A DNA stretch of 64,000 nucleotides from Erysipelothrix sp. HDW6C (GTDB taxonomy: Bacteria > Bacillota_I > Bacilli_A > Erysipelotrichales > Erysipelotrichaceae): assembly GCF_011299615.1 (NCBI RefSeq), contig NZ_CP049861.1, forward strand, positions 1,054,001 to 1,118,000, given 5' to 3'. The translations under genes were made by a program, and so were the position numbers. Below are positions 29,969 to 40,159 of this stretch, in pieces; position 1 is the first letter of the stretch, and each line of letters opens with the position of its first letter. The notes beneath the pieces were generated by a model. That model ran no database searches, had not been told where the DNA came from, and worked only from the letters and a program-made list of their open reading frames with translations.

Positions 29969-31768
29969 ATGTCAGAAAAATTTGAATTACCACTTCGTTC
30001 TGAAGTGGCCGAGAAAGACACATGGGATTTAACGCCGATGTTCGAAAACGATGCGGCATGGGATCAGGAATTTGATGCAATTGCTGCAAGTCTGTCTGAA
30101 GTTGAAAACTTTAAAGGGACTTTGGGTAAAAATGCTGAATCATTGTTAGCGGGATTAAAATTTCGTGATGAATTAAGCTACCGACTTGAATTGCTTTATG
30201 TATATGCGCATCTTAGCTTTGATGTTGATACTACAAATCCAACGTATCAAGCGATGAATGCACGTGTTCAATCACTGGCGGCACAATTTGGATCGAGTTT
30301 CTCTTTCTATAATGCTGAAATATTGGCTGTTGACGAATCTGTGATTCGTGGATACTTAGCTGAAAATGAAGCGTTGGGTCTTTACCAACACGAGTTTGAT
30401 GGTTTGTTTAAATCACGTCAACATATTCTCAGTGACAAGGAAGAACGTATCCTTGCCTCAGCAGGAGAAATCTTCCAAGGTCCATCACAAACCTTTGGAA
30501 TGATTAACAATGCAGACATTCAATTTCCGAAAATTAAAGACGAAAATGGCGCTGATGTACAATTATCACATGGCCGCTATGCGCTGCTTATGGAGTCTGC
30601 AGACCGTGGCGTTCGCGAACGTGCTTTTAAAGGCATGCAAACAACATTCGGTGACTTGAAGAATACATTGGCAAGCACATTATCAGGAAATGTGAAAATT
30701 CATAATTTCAATGCAACAATTCGTGGTTACAATTCAGCGCGTCATGCTGCTTTATTTGGGAATGATATTGACGAAGATGTACACGCATCGCTCATTGATG
30801 GCATCCACAACAATATTGGCTTGCTGCATGATTATGTGGCCTTACGCCAAGATGCATTAAAAGTTGATGATATTCAAATGTACGACATCTATGTACCGAT
30901 GGTTGAAGATGTTGATCTTAAATTCAGCTATGAAGAAGCACAAGCAATCATTCTTGATGCGTTAAGTGTTTTAGGCGAAGAGTACTGTGCAGTCTTAAAA
31001 CGCGCCTTCAATGAGCGTTGGATTGATGTTGTAGAGAACAAAGGGAAGCGTTCAGGTGCATACTCATCCGGAACCTATGGTTCAGCTCCTTACATCCTTC
31101 TAAACTGGCAAGAGAACATTGATAATATGTTTACACTTGCGCACGAGTTGGGTCACTCGGTACACTCTTACTTCACACGTAAGTACCAACCTTATATTTA
31201 TGGGGACTACTCAATTTTCGTAGCGGAAGTGGCTTCAACAACAAACGAAAACTTACTGCTCAACTACATGCTTGATCAGTACGATGATCCGCAAATTCGT
31301 GCGTATCTCTTGAATCACTATTTGGACACCGTGAAGGGTACTGTATTCCGTCAAACCCAATTTGCTGAGTTTGAACACCTTATCCATGTTGCTGACCAAG
31401 AAGGGACTGCTCTAACGGCAGACTACCTTATTGATACCTACTACAAGTTGAATCAATTCTATTATGGTGATTCAATATCAACACAGGAAATTGGTTATGA
31501 GTGGGCGCGCATTCCGCACTTCTACTACAATTACTATGTTTATCAATATGCTACTGGATTCAGCGCAGCGACATTGTTTGCTGAAACAATTTATGGTGGT
31601 GGCGATGCAACACCATACTTGGATTTCTTAAAATCAGGAAGCAGCGACTATCCAATCAATGTCTTGCAAAAGGCGGGTGTTGATATGAAGGATACCAAAG
31701 CCATTGATACAACGCTTGCCAAGTTTGGCGAACGAATGGCCGAACTTCGCACTCTTATTGTTAAATAA
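29969..31768 (+). CDS. pepF: Oligoendopeptidase F
   Basis: A 599-residue cytoplasmic zinc peptidase of family M3 that cuts oligopeptides of about 7-17 residues. The zinc motif H-E-L-G-H (in T-L-A-H-E-L-G-H-S-V-H-S) is near residue 386, and the third ligand region E-V-A-S-T-T-N-E follows. The start at 29969 has AGAGGTG upstream. The same frame is open back through the tRNA-Glu gene, but those upstream starts lie in or before the tRNA and are not real. It is monocistronic with a strong terminator. Confidence 0.95.
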   Translation: MSEKFELPLRSEVAEKDTWDLTPMFENDAAWDQEFDAIAASLSEVENFKGTLGKNAESLLAGLKFRDELSYRLELLYVYAHLSFDVDTTNPTYQAMNARVQSLAAQFGSSFSFYNAEILAVDESVIRGYLAENEALGLYQHEFDGLFKSRQHILSDKEERILASAGEIFQGPSQTFGMINNADIQFPKIKDENGADVQLSHGRYALLMESADRGVRERAFKGMQTTFGDLKNTLASTLSGNVKIHNFNATIRGYNSARHAALFGNDIDEDVHASLIDGIHNNIGLLHDYVALRQDALKVDDIQMYDIYVPMVEDVDLKFSYEEAQAIILDALSVLGEEYCAVLKRAFNERWIDVVENKGKRSGAYSSGTYGSAPYILLNWQENIDNMFTLAHELGHSVHSYFTRKYQPYIYGDYSIFVAEVASTTNENLLLNYMLDQYDDPQIRAYLLNHYLDTVKGTVFRQTQFAEFEHLIHVADQEGTALTADYLIDTYYKLNQFYYGDSISTQEIGYEWARIPHFYYNYYVYQYATGFSAATLFAETIYGGGDATPYLDFLKSGSSDYPINVLQKAGVDMKDTKAIDTTLAKFGERMAELRTLIVK

Positions 31769-31772
31769 TATC

Positions 31773-31806
31773 AACGTGTTGCCTTCGGGTGACACGTTTT
31801 TTTTGT
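31773..31806 (+). terminator. Terminator of pepF
   Basis: AACGTGTTGCC-TTCG-GGTGACACGTT with a long T-run; one internal mismatch. Confidence 0.88.
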
Positions 31807-31855
31807 ATTTGTAATCACGAGAATCAAACGGTATAATCGAATCAGAGGTAAAACT

Positions 31856-32377
31856 ATGACGATAACAGAAAAGAAAGTATTTGCATTACAGCAGTATCAC
31901 CAAGAAATCAAGTATCTCGAACAGATGTCTTCTAAAGGGAAAATGTTAGTAGCGTTTGATGGCGATGTGTATACATTTGCAGATAGCGAGATTGAATGGA
32001 TCTATGAGGTTGAGTTTCGAATTGAGTTAGACAAACAGGCACTTATTGATGCTTATATGCAAGAAGGTTATGAATACATAACAACCTATACATCCAGCAA
32101 GGGTGGAACATACGCTTATTTTAGACGCCCTAAATCAGTCGTAATGGAACGTAAGCGCAATCTTGAAGACAGAACGCAAGTCTTAAAACTTAACGTGAAT
32201 CGAATCGAACGCTTTACGTTAGTAATTCTTGTCGCTGTTATTGGGTTTTATGGATATCAATACATCACGAATGGAAATTTGCTTTACCTTGTGATAATCG
32301 GCCTCGCACTCACGATGGCGGGGTATGTTGCGCTGCAACGCCGAAAAATGTTGAATATTATCAAGGAATTGAAGTAA
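31856..32377 (+). CDS. DUF2812 domain membrane protein
   Basis: A 173-residue protein of unknown function. The first 100 residues match the DUF2812 pattern: an early Y-H-Q-E-I-K-Y-L-E-Q-M-S-S-K-G-K-M-L-V, then Y-T-F, a middle W-I-Y-E-V-E-F and G-Y-E-Y-I followed by Y-F-R-R-P. Two membrane helices lie at about 117-138 and 142-160. In other Firmicutes such genes often sit next to PadR regulators, but none is here. It has AGAGGT before the ATG and TATAAT at 31832-31837. It lies upstream of the broken lacI-family gene. Confidence 0.75.
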   Translation: MTITEKKVFALQQYHQEIKYLEQMSSKGKMLVAFDGDVYTFADSEIEWIYEVEFRIELDKQALIDAYMQEGYEYITTYTSSKGGTYAYFRRPKSVVMERKRNLEDRTQVLKLNVNRIERFTLVILVAVIGFYGYQYITNGNLLYLVIIGLALTMAGYVALQRRKMLNIIKELK

Positions 32378-32388
32378 ATGTCTGGTAA

Positions 32389-33450
<1,062 letters not shown>

Positions 33451-33459
33451 TAAATGCTG

Positions 33460-33488
33460 TTGACAAAAGCGCTTACATTAGATATTAT
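33460..33488 (+). promoter_or_regulatory. Promoter of the mgl-gal operon with overlapping cre-like site
   Basis: A consensus TTGACA, a 17-base spacer and TATTAT. The sequence CAAAAGCGCTTACA at 33464-33477 matches the CcpA cre consensus except for its first two bases, and overlaps the -35 and spacer. This predicts carbon catabolite repression. Confidence 0.78.
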
Positions 33489-33498
33489 TGACTTACAC

Positions 33499-33516
33499 CT
33501 AGTAAATATTTACTAG
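33499..33516 (+). promoter_or_regulatory. Operator of the mgl-gal operon
   Basis: CTAGTAAATATTTACTAG is a perfect 18-base palindrome starting 10 bases after the -10, over or just after the start of transcription. It shares the AGTAAA-N2-TTTACT core with the operator at 32389. Confidence 0.82.
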
Positions 33517-33538
33517 AGTTTTATCGGGAGGACAAACG

Positions 33539-34615
33539 ATGAAAAGAATGAGTAAGTTGATTTTAGTATCTTTGTTGGCGCTTTCTTTAGTAGCCTGTTC
33601 CAATAAATCGGAAGGTGGCGGTTCTGGGGATGGTAAAACATACAATGTCGGAGTTGCAATCTATAAGTTTGATGACAACTTCATGACATTATACCGTCAA
33701 GAGCTTGAAAGCTATTTTGGGGAATTAGGTAAGGCAGATGGCAATACTTATAAGATTGATATCCAAGATGGAAAACAAGATCAAGCAAACCAAACTGAGC
33801 AAATTAATAACTTTATCGCACAAGGTAAAGACATAATCATTGCAAACCTTGTCGATCCAACAGCCGCGGGTGCAGTTATCAATGCAACCAAAGCGAAAGA
33901 AATTCCTGTTGTATTCATCAACCGTGAACCAGAACCAAGCGAACTTGAAATTTGGCCAGGAAAAACTACGTATGTTGGTGCTGATGCAACACAATCAGGA
34001 ACACTTCAAGGAACGATTATTTCTGAACTCGCAAATAAAGGTGATATCAACGGAGATGGTCAAGTATCCTATATTACACTCATGGGAGACCCAGCAAACG
34101 TCGATGCACAGCAACGTACTGAATTCTCAATCAAAGGTCTTGAAGCAGCAGGTATGAAAACAAATCCACTCTCAAGTCCATATCAAGCGAACTGGGAAGC
34201 TTCAAAAGGTCAAGAGTTTACAGCCAACGCACTCGAACAATTTGGGGATAAACTTGAAGTCATATTTTCAAATAATGATGGAATGGCAACAGGTGCTGTT
34301 ACCGCAATCAAAGCAGCTGGACGTAAAATCAATGAAGATATCTTCGTCGTTGGAGTTGATGCGATTCCAGATGCAATTGAATTATTAAAGAATGGTGAAC
34401 TGACGGGAACGGTTCTTAATGACCACTTCAATCAATCACACACTGCAGTGGATGTTGCAGTTAAACTGTTGAATGGTGAAGATGTCGCGTCTTACTACTG
34501 GCATGACTATGTAGCTGTACGTAAACCTGAAGATGCTGAACTTAAGAAAGCAGATGCACGTACGGAAACAGTTGAAGAAATTGTAAAACGTTATGCAGAG
34601 CGCGCAGCACAATAA
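33539..34615 (+). CDS. mglB: Galactose/glucose ABC transporter substrate-binding lipoprotein MglB
   Basis: A 358-residue lipoprotein with signal peptide and lipobox (L-V-A-C, Cys20) that catches galactose or glucose outside the cell for the MglA/MglC importer. The mature part is a periplasmic-binding fold. The segment D-I-N-G-D-G-Q-V-S matches the EF-hand-like calcium loop of MglB proteins. GGGAGG lies before the ATG. It is the first gene of mglBAC-galKM, behind a promoter with an operator and cre-like site. Confidence 0.93.
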   Translation: MKRMSKLILVSLLALSLVACSNKSEGGGSGDGKTYNVGVAIYKFDDNFMTLYRQELESYFGELGKADGNTYKIDIQDGKQDQANQTEQINNFIAQGKDIIIANLVDPTAAGAVINATKAKEIPVVFINREPEPSELEIWPGKTTYVGADATQSGTLQGTIISELANKGDINGDGQVSYITLMGDPANVDAQQRTEFSIKGLEAAGMKTNPLSSPYQANWEASKGQEFTANALEQFGDKLEVIFSNNDGMATGAVTAIKAAGRKINEDIFVVGVDAIPDAIELLKNGELTGTVLNDHFNQSHTAVDVAVKLLNGEDVASYYWHDYVAVRKPEDAELKKADARTETVEEIVKRYAERAAQ

Positions 34616-34635
34616 TAAAAACTGAATGAGTCTCA

Positions 34636-34659
34636 CAAGTGTGCTTAACGGCACACTTG
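34636..34659 (+). terminator. Hairpin between mglB and mglA
   Basis: CAAGTGTGC and GCACACTTG pair around six bases, followed by only four T. It is probably a partial terminator or mRNA stabiliser that gives more binding protein than transporter. Confidence 0.6.
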
Positions 34660-34688
34660 AATTTTAAGTGGATAAGGATGGTGTTACT

Positions 34689-36188
34689 ATGACAGAATAT
34701 ATCTTAACGATGAAGGGTATTGAGAAGTCATTTCCAGGTGTAAAGGCACTTGATAATGTGCAACTAAGTTTAAGACCGGGAACAGTTCATGCTCTCATGG
34801 GTGAGAATGGAGCGGGGAAATCGACGTTGATGAAATGCCTGTATGGTATTTATCATCGCGACGCTGGTGAAGTCATGTTTAATGGTAACCTTGTGGAATT
34901 TAAAGATGTGAAGGAAGCGATTGATTCGGGAATATCGATGATTCATCAAGAACTTCAGCCCATTAAAATGATGACAATCGGAGAGAATATCTTTTTGGGT
35001 AACTACCCAATGACAAAATTTGGGACAGTAGATCACAAAACAATGTATCGCAACACGCAAGCATTGCTTGATGAAGTTGGGCTTGAAGTGAGTCCTAAGA
35101 CCTTGTTGAACGACCTAACGGTATCACAGATGCAATCGGTTGAAATCGCTAAGGCAATTTCTCATAAGGCGAAAATTGTAATTATGGATGAGCCAACCTC
35201 ATCGCTTACGGCATCGGAAGTCGAAAAACTTTTCTCGATTATTCATAAACTCCGAGAGCGTGATATTGCAATTATTTATATCTCGCACAAAATGGATGAG
35301 ATTTTACGAATCTCTGATGAAATTACCATAATGCGTGATGGTGCCTATGTCGGAACATGGCCAGCACATGAAATGACAACCAATTCAATTATTAAGTACA
35401 TGGTTGGACGTGAACTTACAAGTCTATTTCCAGAAAAAATGAGTCATCCGCAAGAAGAGACAGTACTTCGCGTTGAAAATCTAACATCTACCAATCCACT
35501 ATCATTTAAAGAGTGTTTCTTTGAGTTGAAAAAAGGAGAAATTTTAGGGGTTGGGGGTTTGGTTGGAGCACAACGTACAGAGCTGATGGAAGCCATTTAT
35601 GGTATGCGTGCGGTAAGTCAAGGTCTTGTATATTTGAATGGGGAACAAATCACGATTACGCGCCCACAAGATGCTATTAAACATGGACTTGCATTGGTTA
35701 CTGAAGACCGTCGCGGCAATGGAATCTTTGGAGTTTTATCGGTTAGCGATAATATCGTGATTGCATCCATCGACCATTATGTAACGCATGGTTTATTGGA
35801 TACAATGAAAATCAACAACGTGGTTGATGAAAGTGTGGCGATGCTTAACATTAAAACAGCAAGTGTAAAAACAAAAATTGAGAGTCTCTCGGGTGGAAAC
35901 CAACAAAAGGTTATCTTGGCACGATGGCTTGCAAACAATCCAGATATTCTAATTTTGGATGAGCCAACACGTGGTATTGATGTTGGAGCGAAGTTTGAAA
36001 TCTATCAAATTATTAATCAACTTGCTGCTGAAGGTAAGAGTATCATTATGATTACCTCGGAAATGTCGGAACTCTTGGGTGTATCCGATCGCGTCATGGT
36101 GATGTGTGAGGGACGGATCTCAGGATTCTTAAATCGTGAAGAAGCAAATCAAGAAAGTGTCATGGCTTTAGCCACGAAGTTTATGTAA
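34689..36188 (+). CDS. mglA: Galactose/glucose ABC transporter ATP-binding protein MglA
   Basis: A 499-residue protein with two fused ATPase domains, as usual for carbohydrate (CUT2) importers. The first has Walker A G-E-N-G-A-G-K-S-T and Walker B I-V-I-M-D-E-P-T. The second has a degenerate Walker A (G-G-L-V-G-A-Q-R-T) but a normal signature L-S-G-G-N-Q-Q-K and L-I-L-D-E-P-T-R-G-I-D-V. This asymmetry is typical of the family. The ATG at 34689 is preferred, with AAGGA upstream, over a GTG at 34668. Confidence 0.95.
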   Translation: MTEYILTMKGIEKSFPGVKALDNVQLSLRPGTVHALMGENGAGKSTLMKCLYGIYHRDAGEVMFNGNLVEFKDVKEAIDSGISMIHQELQPIKMMTIGENIFLGNYPMTKFGTVDHKTMYRNTQALLDEVGLEVSPKTLLNDLTVSQMQSVEIAKAISHKAKIVIMDEPTSSLTASEVEKLFSIIHKLRERDIAIIYISHKMDEILRISDEITIMRDGAYVGTWPAHEMTTNSIIKYMVGRELTSLFPEKMSHPQEETVLRVENLTSTNPLSFKECFFELKKGEILGVGGLVGAQRTELMEAIYGMRAVSQGLVYLNGEQITITRPQDAIKHGLALVTEDRRGNGIFGVLSVSDNIVIASIDHYVTHGLLDTMKINNVVDESVAMLNIKTASVKTKIESLSGGNQQKVILARWLANNPDILILDEPTRGIDVGAKFEIYQIINQLAAEGKSIIMITSEMSELLGVSDRVMVMCEGRISGFLNREEANQESVMALATKFM

Positions 36189-36200
36189 GGGAGAAACAAA

Positions 36201-37208
36201 ATGACTACAAAACTATTTAAAAAAGAAAAGAAATTCGATATTCAAGAATTCTTAACAAACTATTCGATGTATATTGTCGTTGCTGTGATGATTCTGTTTA
36301 CAGGTTTCACCCAAGACAACTTCTTTACAATCGGGAATATGTCTAATATTCTTGCGAATACATCCGTGCGTTTCATTATTGCTTTAGGGGTATCAGGGAC
36401 ACTGATTATACGAGGGACTGATTTGTCTGCAGGACGTATCGTCGGTTTATCGGCGCTGATTTCCGGAACTCTTGTACAGAAACCTGATTTTGTAGGAAAG
36501 TTCTTTCCAGGATTGATGGATATGCCACTTATTGTTCCGTTGTTAATCGTTATCGGTGTCTGTGCGATTCTGGGGTTGCTAAATGGGATCATCGTTGCGT
36601 ATCTTAATGTACCACCTTTCCTTGCAACATTAGGTACACAGATTATGATTTACGGTTTAAACATGCTCTACAGCCAAAACAAACCAATTGGGACATTCAA
36701 GGATTCGTATGTGCAAATTGGCCAAGGTAAAATCGGTAACTTCTTGCCATATCTCACAATCATCGCAATTATTATTGGAATCCTTATGTGGATTCTTTAT
36801 ACGAAGACAAAGTATGGAAAAAACATGTACGCAATTGGTGGAAACGAACATGCTGCCGAAGTATCAGGGGTTAACGTATCACAGTCAAAACTAAAAATTT
36901 TCATGCTTGCAGGAGCTTTATATGGGCTTGCTGGATTCTTACTATCTGCTAAAACGGGTTCGGTTGGGCCATCAGCAGGACAAGGATATGAACTGGAGGC
37001 TATTGCTTCAGCGACGATTGGTGGTGTATCAACTGCTGGGGGGCAAGGAAGTGTTCCCGGAATTCTCTTAGGGGTATTTGTATTTGAACTGTTAAAAGTG
37101 TGTCTCTCATATCTTGGTGTTTCACCAGATATGACCAACGTAATTCAAGGACTTGTCATCGTGATTGCCGTTGCTCTTGATATTCGTAAGACAACGAGAA
37201 AGAAATAA
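36201..37208 (+). CDS. mglC: Galactose/glucose ABC transporter permease MglC
   Basis: The 335-residue membrane channel of the CUT2 importer, with about ten helices and the conserved inner loop V-S-G-V-N-V-S-Q-S-K-L-K-I-F that contacts the ATPase. The pattern G-G-V-S-T-A-G-G-Q-G-S near the end is typical of RbsC/MglC. GGGAG lies before the ATG. It is 12 bases after mglA and 3 bases before galK. Confidence 0.94.
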   Translation: MTTKLFKKEKKFDIQEFLTNYSMYIVVAVMILFTGFTQDNFFTIGNMSNILANTSVRFIIALGVSGTLIIRGTDLSAGRIVGLSALISGTLVQKPDFVGKFFPGLMDMPLIVPLLIVIGVCAILGLLNGIIVAYLNVPPFLATLGTQIMIYGLNMLYSQNKPIGTFKDSYVQIGQGKIGNFLPYLTIIAIIIGILMWILYTKTKYGKNMYAIGGNEHAAEVSGVNVSQSKLKIFMLAGALYGLAGFLLSAKTGSVGPSAGQGYELEAIASATIGGVSTAGGQGSVPGILLGVFVFELLKVCLSYLGVSPDMTNVIQGLVIVIAVALDIRKTTRKK

Positions 37209-37211
37209 ACT

Positions 37212-38378
37212 ATGAAGTATGCTGACTTAAATGCTGCTTTCGAAACAGTTTTCGAAAGCCAACCCAGTGCAACGTATTTCGCACCGGGGCGAATCAATTT
37301 GATTGGGGAACATATTGATTATAACGGTGGTCACGTATTCCCATGCGCAATCACATTTGGGACGTATGCACTGATACGAAAACGTGATGATCAAATCTGT
37401 AACTTTTATTCAATGAATTTTGAATCATTAGGGGTTATAAGTGTATCTTTAGATGCAATATCCTATGATGAAACGGATGATTGGGTTAATTATCCCAAAG
37501 GGGTGATTAAAATGTTAGCAGACACTGGACATCCCATTGAATCGGGGTTTGATGTACTCTATTACGGAAACATTCCCAATGGTGCAGGATTATCAAGCAG
37601 CGCTTCCCTAGAAGTGCTGACCGCAACCTTTATCAATGAAATGTATCAATTGGGTGTATCGCGTCTGGACACGATAAAATTATCCCAGCGCGCCGAGAAT
37701 GAGTTCGTTGGTGTTAATTCTGGAATTATGGATCAATTTGCAGTCGGGATGGGTCAAAAAGATGCAGCAATCCTATTGAATACAAACACACTCGATTATG
37801 AGATTGTTCCCGTAATTCTAGAAGATGCATCAATTGTAATTATGAATACAAATAAGCGTCGCGGATTGATTGATTCTGCTTACAACACACGGCGGGAAGA
37901 ATGCGATGCGGCATTCCGTATTATCAAAGAATACTATGATGTTCAATTTATTTGTGACCTTTCAATGAAGCAATTACTTGCGATTCAAACTGCTTTTGCA
38001 GATGATGTTATTTGGCGTCGTGCGAAGCATGCTGTGAGTGAAAATGAGCGAACACTTGAAGCAACCTCAGTCTTAAAGGCAGGGAATATCAACCGATTTG
38101 GGGAACTCATGAACGAAAGCCATGTTTCGTTACGTGATGATTATGAGGTAACAGGCTTGGAACTTGACACCTTGGTTGAGAAAGCATGGCGTGTCCCTGG
38201 AACAATTGGGGCACGTGTAACCGGTGCAGGTTTTGGGGGATGTGCCATTGCGATTGTACCAAACGATGCTATTGCGGCATTTAAAGACCAAGTCGGTGAA
38301 CATTATCGTAGCGTTGTTGGTTATGATGCTACGTTCCATGTTGCGACAATTGGACAAGGAGTGCATCGTCTTGATTGA
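37212..38378 (+). CDS. galK: Galactokinase
   Basis: Phosphorylates galactose to galactose-1-phosphate with ATP, the first step of the Leloir pathway. The 388 residues show the galactokinase signature G-R-I-N-L-I-G-E-H-I-D-Y-N-G-G, the GHMP ATP loop P-N-G-A-G-L-S-S-S-A-S and the C-terminal G-A-G-F-G-G-C-A. It follows mglC by 3 bases with a poor ribosome site, so translation may be coupled. galT and galE are not in this window. Confidence 0.96.
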   Translation: MKYADLNAAFETVFESQPSATYFAPGRINLIGEHIDYNGGHVFPCAITFGTYALIRKRDDQICNFYSMNFESLGVISVSLDAISYDETDDWVNYPKGVIKMLADTGHPIESGFDVLYYGNIPNGAGLSSSASLEVLTATFINEMYQLGVSRLDTIKLSQRAENEFVGVNSGIMDQFAVGMGQKDAAILLNTNTLDYEIVPVILEDASIVIMNTNKRRGLIDSAYNTRREECDAAFRIIKEYYDVQFICDLSMKQLLAIQTAFADDVIWRRAKHAVSENERTLEATSVLKAGNINRFGELMNESHVSLRDDYEVTGLELDTLVEKAWRVPGTIGARVTGAGFGGCAIAIVPNDAIAAFKDQVGEHYRSVVGYDATFHVATIGQGVHRLD

Positions 38379-38388
38379 AGCTAAAAGG

Positions 38389-39357
38389 ATGGAAACAGTG
38401 ACGCTCAATAATGGTATTATTGAGGCAGTTTTTCTAAATTATGGCGCAACGGTTATTTCGTTGCGCTTTCTCCCTTTGAACCGCAATTTGATTGTATCTT
38501 ACAAAAATCTTGAAGCATATAAAGAAAATCCTGTTTATCTTGGGAGTACTGTGGGTCCTTTAGCGGGTCGCATGAGCGGCCCAAGTATCATGAGTGCTGG
38601 AACAGAACATCTGTTATCAAAGCACCAGAACGGTGAACATTTACACGGGGGAATTCATGGAACTACACATCAATATTTTGACACCACTACTGCAAATAAT
38701 AGTGTTTTATTTCATGGAACCTTTGACCATCGCGAGGACGGCTATCCTGGCAAGGTAACTTATGAAATCGGTTATCGGTTGGATGGAAATACCTTAGTGA
38801 TGACGCAGACAGCCAGTCCCGAATACCCAATGCCGCTCAATCTTACCAACCATATGTATTTTAATCTTGCAGGGAGTGATTGTTTGGATGATCATTGGCT
38901 CAAGATTGATTCGGATAAGGTTGCTGAAGTAGGGGAAGATAAGGTTAATTCTGGAGTGATGCTTTCTGTGGATGCAACCGTTTTTGACTTTAGGACTTTA
39001 CAAAAACTAAGTGAAATTCTAAAAGCAAGTCATGAGCAATTTGCAATCACAGGTCATATCGATCATGCGTTCCTGTTTAACTCAAAGCATCACCTCACAC
39101 TCAAGTGTGATGATATGGCGATGACACTGACAACGACATGTCCAGCCGTACAGATATATCTTGCCAACTATTTTGATGCATCATTTACAAATCAAAATGG
39201 TACATACGCACAGAATCACAGTGCAATTGCACTGGAACCCCAGCATATTCCCAATGAATGGAACTATGATCAAACATATCAAAATTACACTTCAAAACGC
39301 GGATATCGTGAAACGACGCATTACACGTTCACGGCACTAAAAAACCAAAATCCTTAG
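38389..39357 (+). CDS. galM: Aldose 1-epimerase (galactose mutarotase)
   Basis: Interconverts alpha and beta anomers of galactose so that galactokinase can use it. The first conserved block is L-N-Y-G-A-T-V-I-S-L. Catalytic His regions are visible as H-L-H-G-G-I-H-G and N-L-T-N-H-M-Y-F-N-L-A-G, and the late A-I-A-L-E-P-Q-H holds the catalytic Glu. The start is uncertain: ATG at 38389 fits the family N-terminus but has a weak ribosome site, while TTG at 38371 overlaps galK and has AAGGAG 9 bases upstream. It is the last gene of the galactose operon. Confidence 0.92.
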   Translation: METVTLNNGIIEAVFLNYGATVISLRFLPLNRNLIVSYKNLEAYKENPVYLGSTVGPLAGRMSGPSIMSAGTEHLLSKHQNGEHLHGGIHGTTHQYFDTTTANNSVLFHGTFDHREDGYPGKVTYEIGYRLDGNTLVMTQTASPEYPMPLNLTNHMYFNLAGSDCLDDHWLKIDSDKVAEVGEDKVNSGVMLSVDATVFDFRTLQKLSEILKASHEQFAITGHIDHAFLFNSKHHLTLKCDDMAMTLTTTCPAVQIYLANYFDASFTNQNGTYAQNHSAIALEPQHIPNEWNYDQTYQNYTSKRGYRETTHYTFTALKNQNP

Positions 39358-39376
39358 AAAGATTTTGGTTTTTTAT
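39339..39376. terminator. Terminator between galM and the TrmB-type regulator
   Basis: AAAACCAAAATC and GATTTTGGTTTT form a stem with A-run and T-run flanks, usable on both strands. It overlaps both gene ends. Confidence 0.85.
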
Positions 39377-40149
39377 TTTAATTTTGACTCGAATGCGTCA
39401 ACAATGGTTTGTAAGTCACCGTTGTATCGCGTTTTGATTTCATCTGCAAAGTCGTGACTTAATTGTGTAATTATAAGATCGTGTTGGTACTCAGAAATGA
39501 CTTTCTTCACAATTGCCGGGTGGCGTGTTTCGACGGCTGATGCAACCACGGATTCATCCAAACTTCCAACAATTGCTTTTTCATAATCGCATAGAATTGA
39601 AAAGTCACTGAGCGCCTTAGCGGCCCGTCCCTTAGTATCAACCACTACATTATGAAGTGTCGTTGTAATGGGGTTAAATGTAATCAGAACAACCTTAACC
39701 CCACGTTCTTGTGCTTCTTCCAAGTAGGGTAAAATAATTGGTAGATCTTGAGGCCATACATCGGCAATAACACTTGCGTTAGCGTGTGCAATTGAACGCT
39801 GAATGACCATTTGAATCGCATCATCCCCGGTTGTTGTGAAGAAGTTGAAGGTATCGCGTTTGCGTCGCCGTAGTTGACGCTTTAAAGCGCGCGCAGATTG
39901 CTTAAATTCTTGACTTAGCTTTTCCAAGACATCATCAATAGAGACAGCGGTATAGGTTGTTGTCTTGCCTTCTGTAACAACACAACAACCTTTCTTATGC
40001 AATGAAGCCAGTGATGCATAGACATTAGATCGTGAGACGCCAATTGTCTTTGCAACTTCATACCCTGTTTGGTTTGGGGTTTCATAAAGGGCGAGATAGC
40101 ATTTTGCTTCAATCTCGGTTAATCCTATAGCTTTAAGTTGTTCAATCAT
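39373..40149 (-). CDS. TrmB-family transcriptional regulator
   Basis: A 258-residue regulator. The N-terminal winged helix (L-T-E-I-E-A-K-C-Y-L-A-L-Y, then V-S-R-S-N-V-Y-A-S-L) is typical of TrmB. The C-terminal part (F-N-F-F-T-T-T-G onwards) looks like the PLD-like effector domain of this family. The ATG at 40149 is chosen because AAGGAGG lies 6 bases upstream; the frame from 40176 would overlap the transporter gene. It follows the ABC exporter by 10 bases and probably represses the shared promoter. Confidence 0.88.
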   Translation of the reverse strand: MIEQLKAIGLTEIEAKCYLALYETPNQTGYEVAKTIGVSRSNVYASLASLHKKGCCVVTEGKTTTYTAVSIDDVLEKLSQEFKQSARALKRQLRRRKRDTFNFFTTTGDDAIQMVIQRSIAHANASVIADVWPQDLPIILPYLEEAQERGVKVVLITFNPITTTLHNVVVDTKGRAAKALSDFSILCDYEKAIVGSLDESVVASAVETRHPAIVKKVISEYQHDLIITQLSHDFADEIKTRYNGDLQTIVDAFESKLK

Positions 40150-40159
40150 GGTGACCTCC

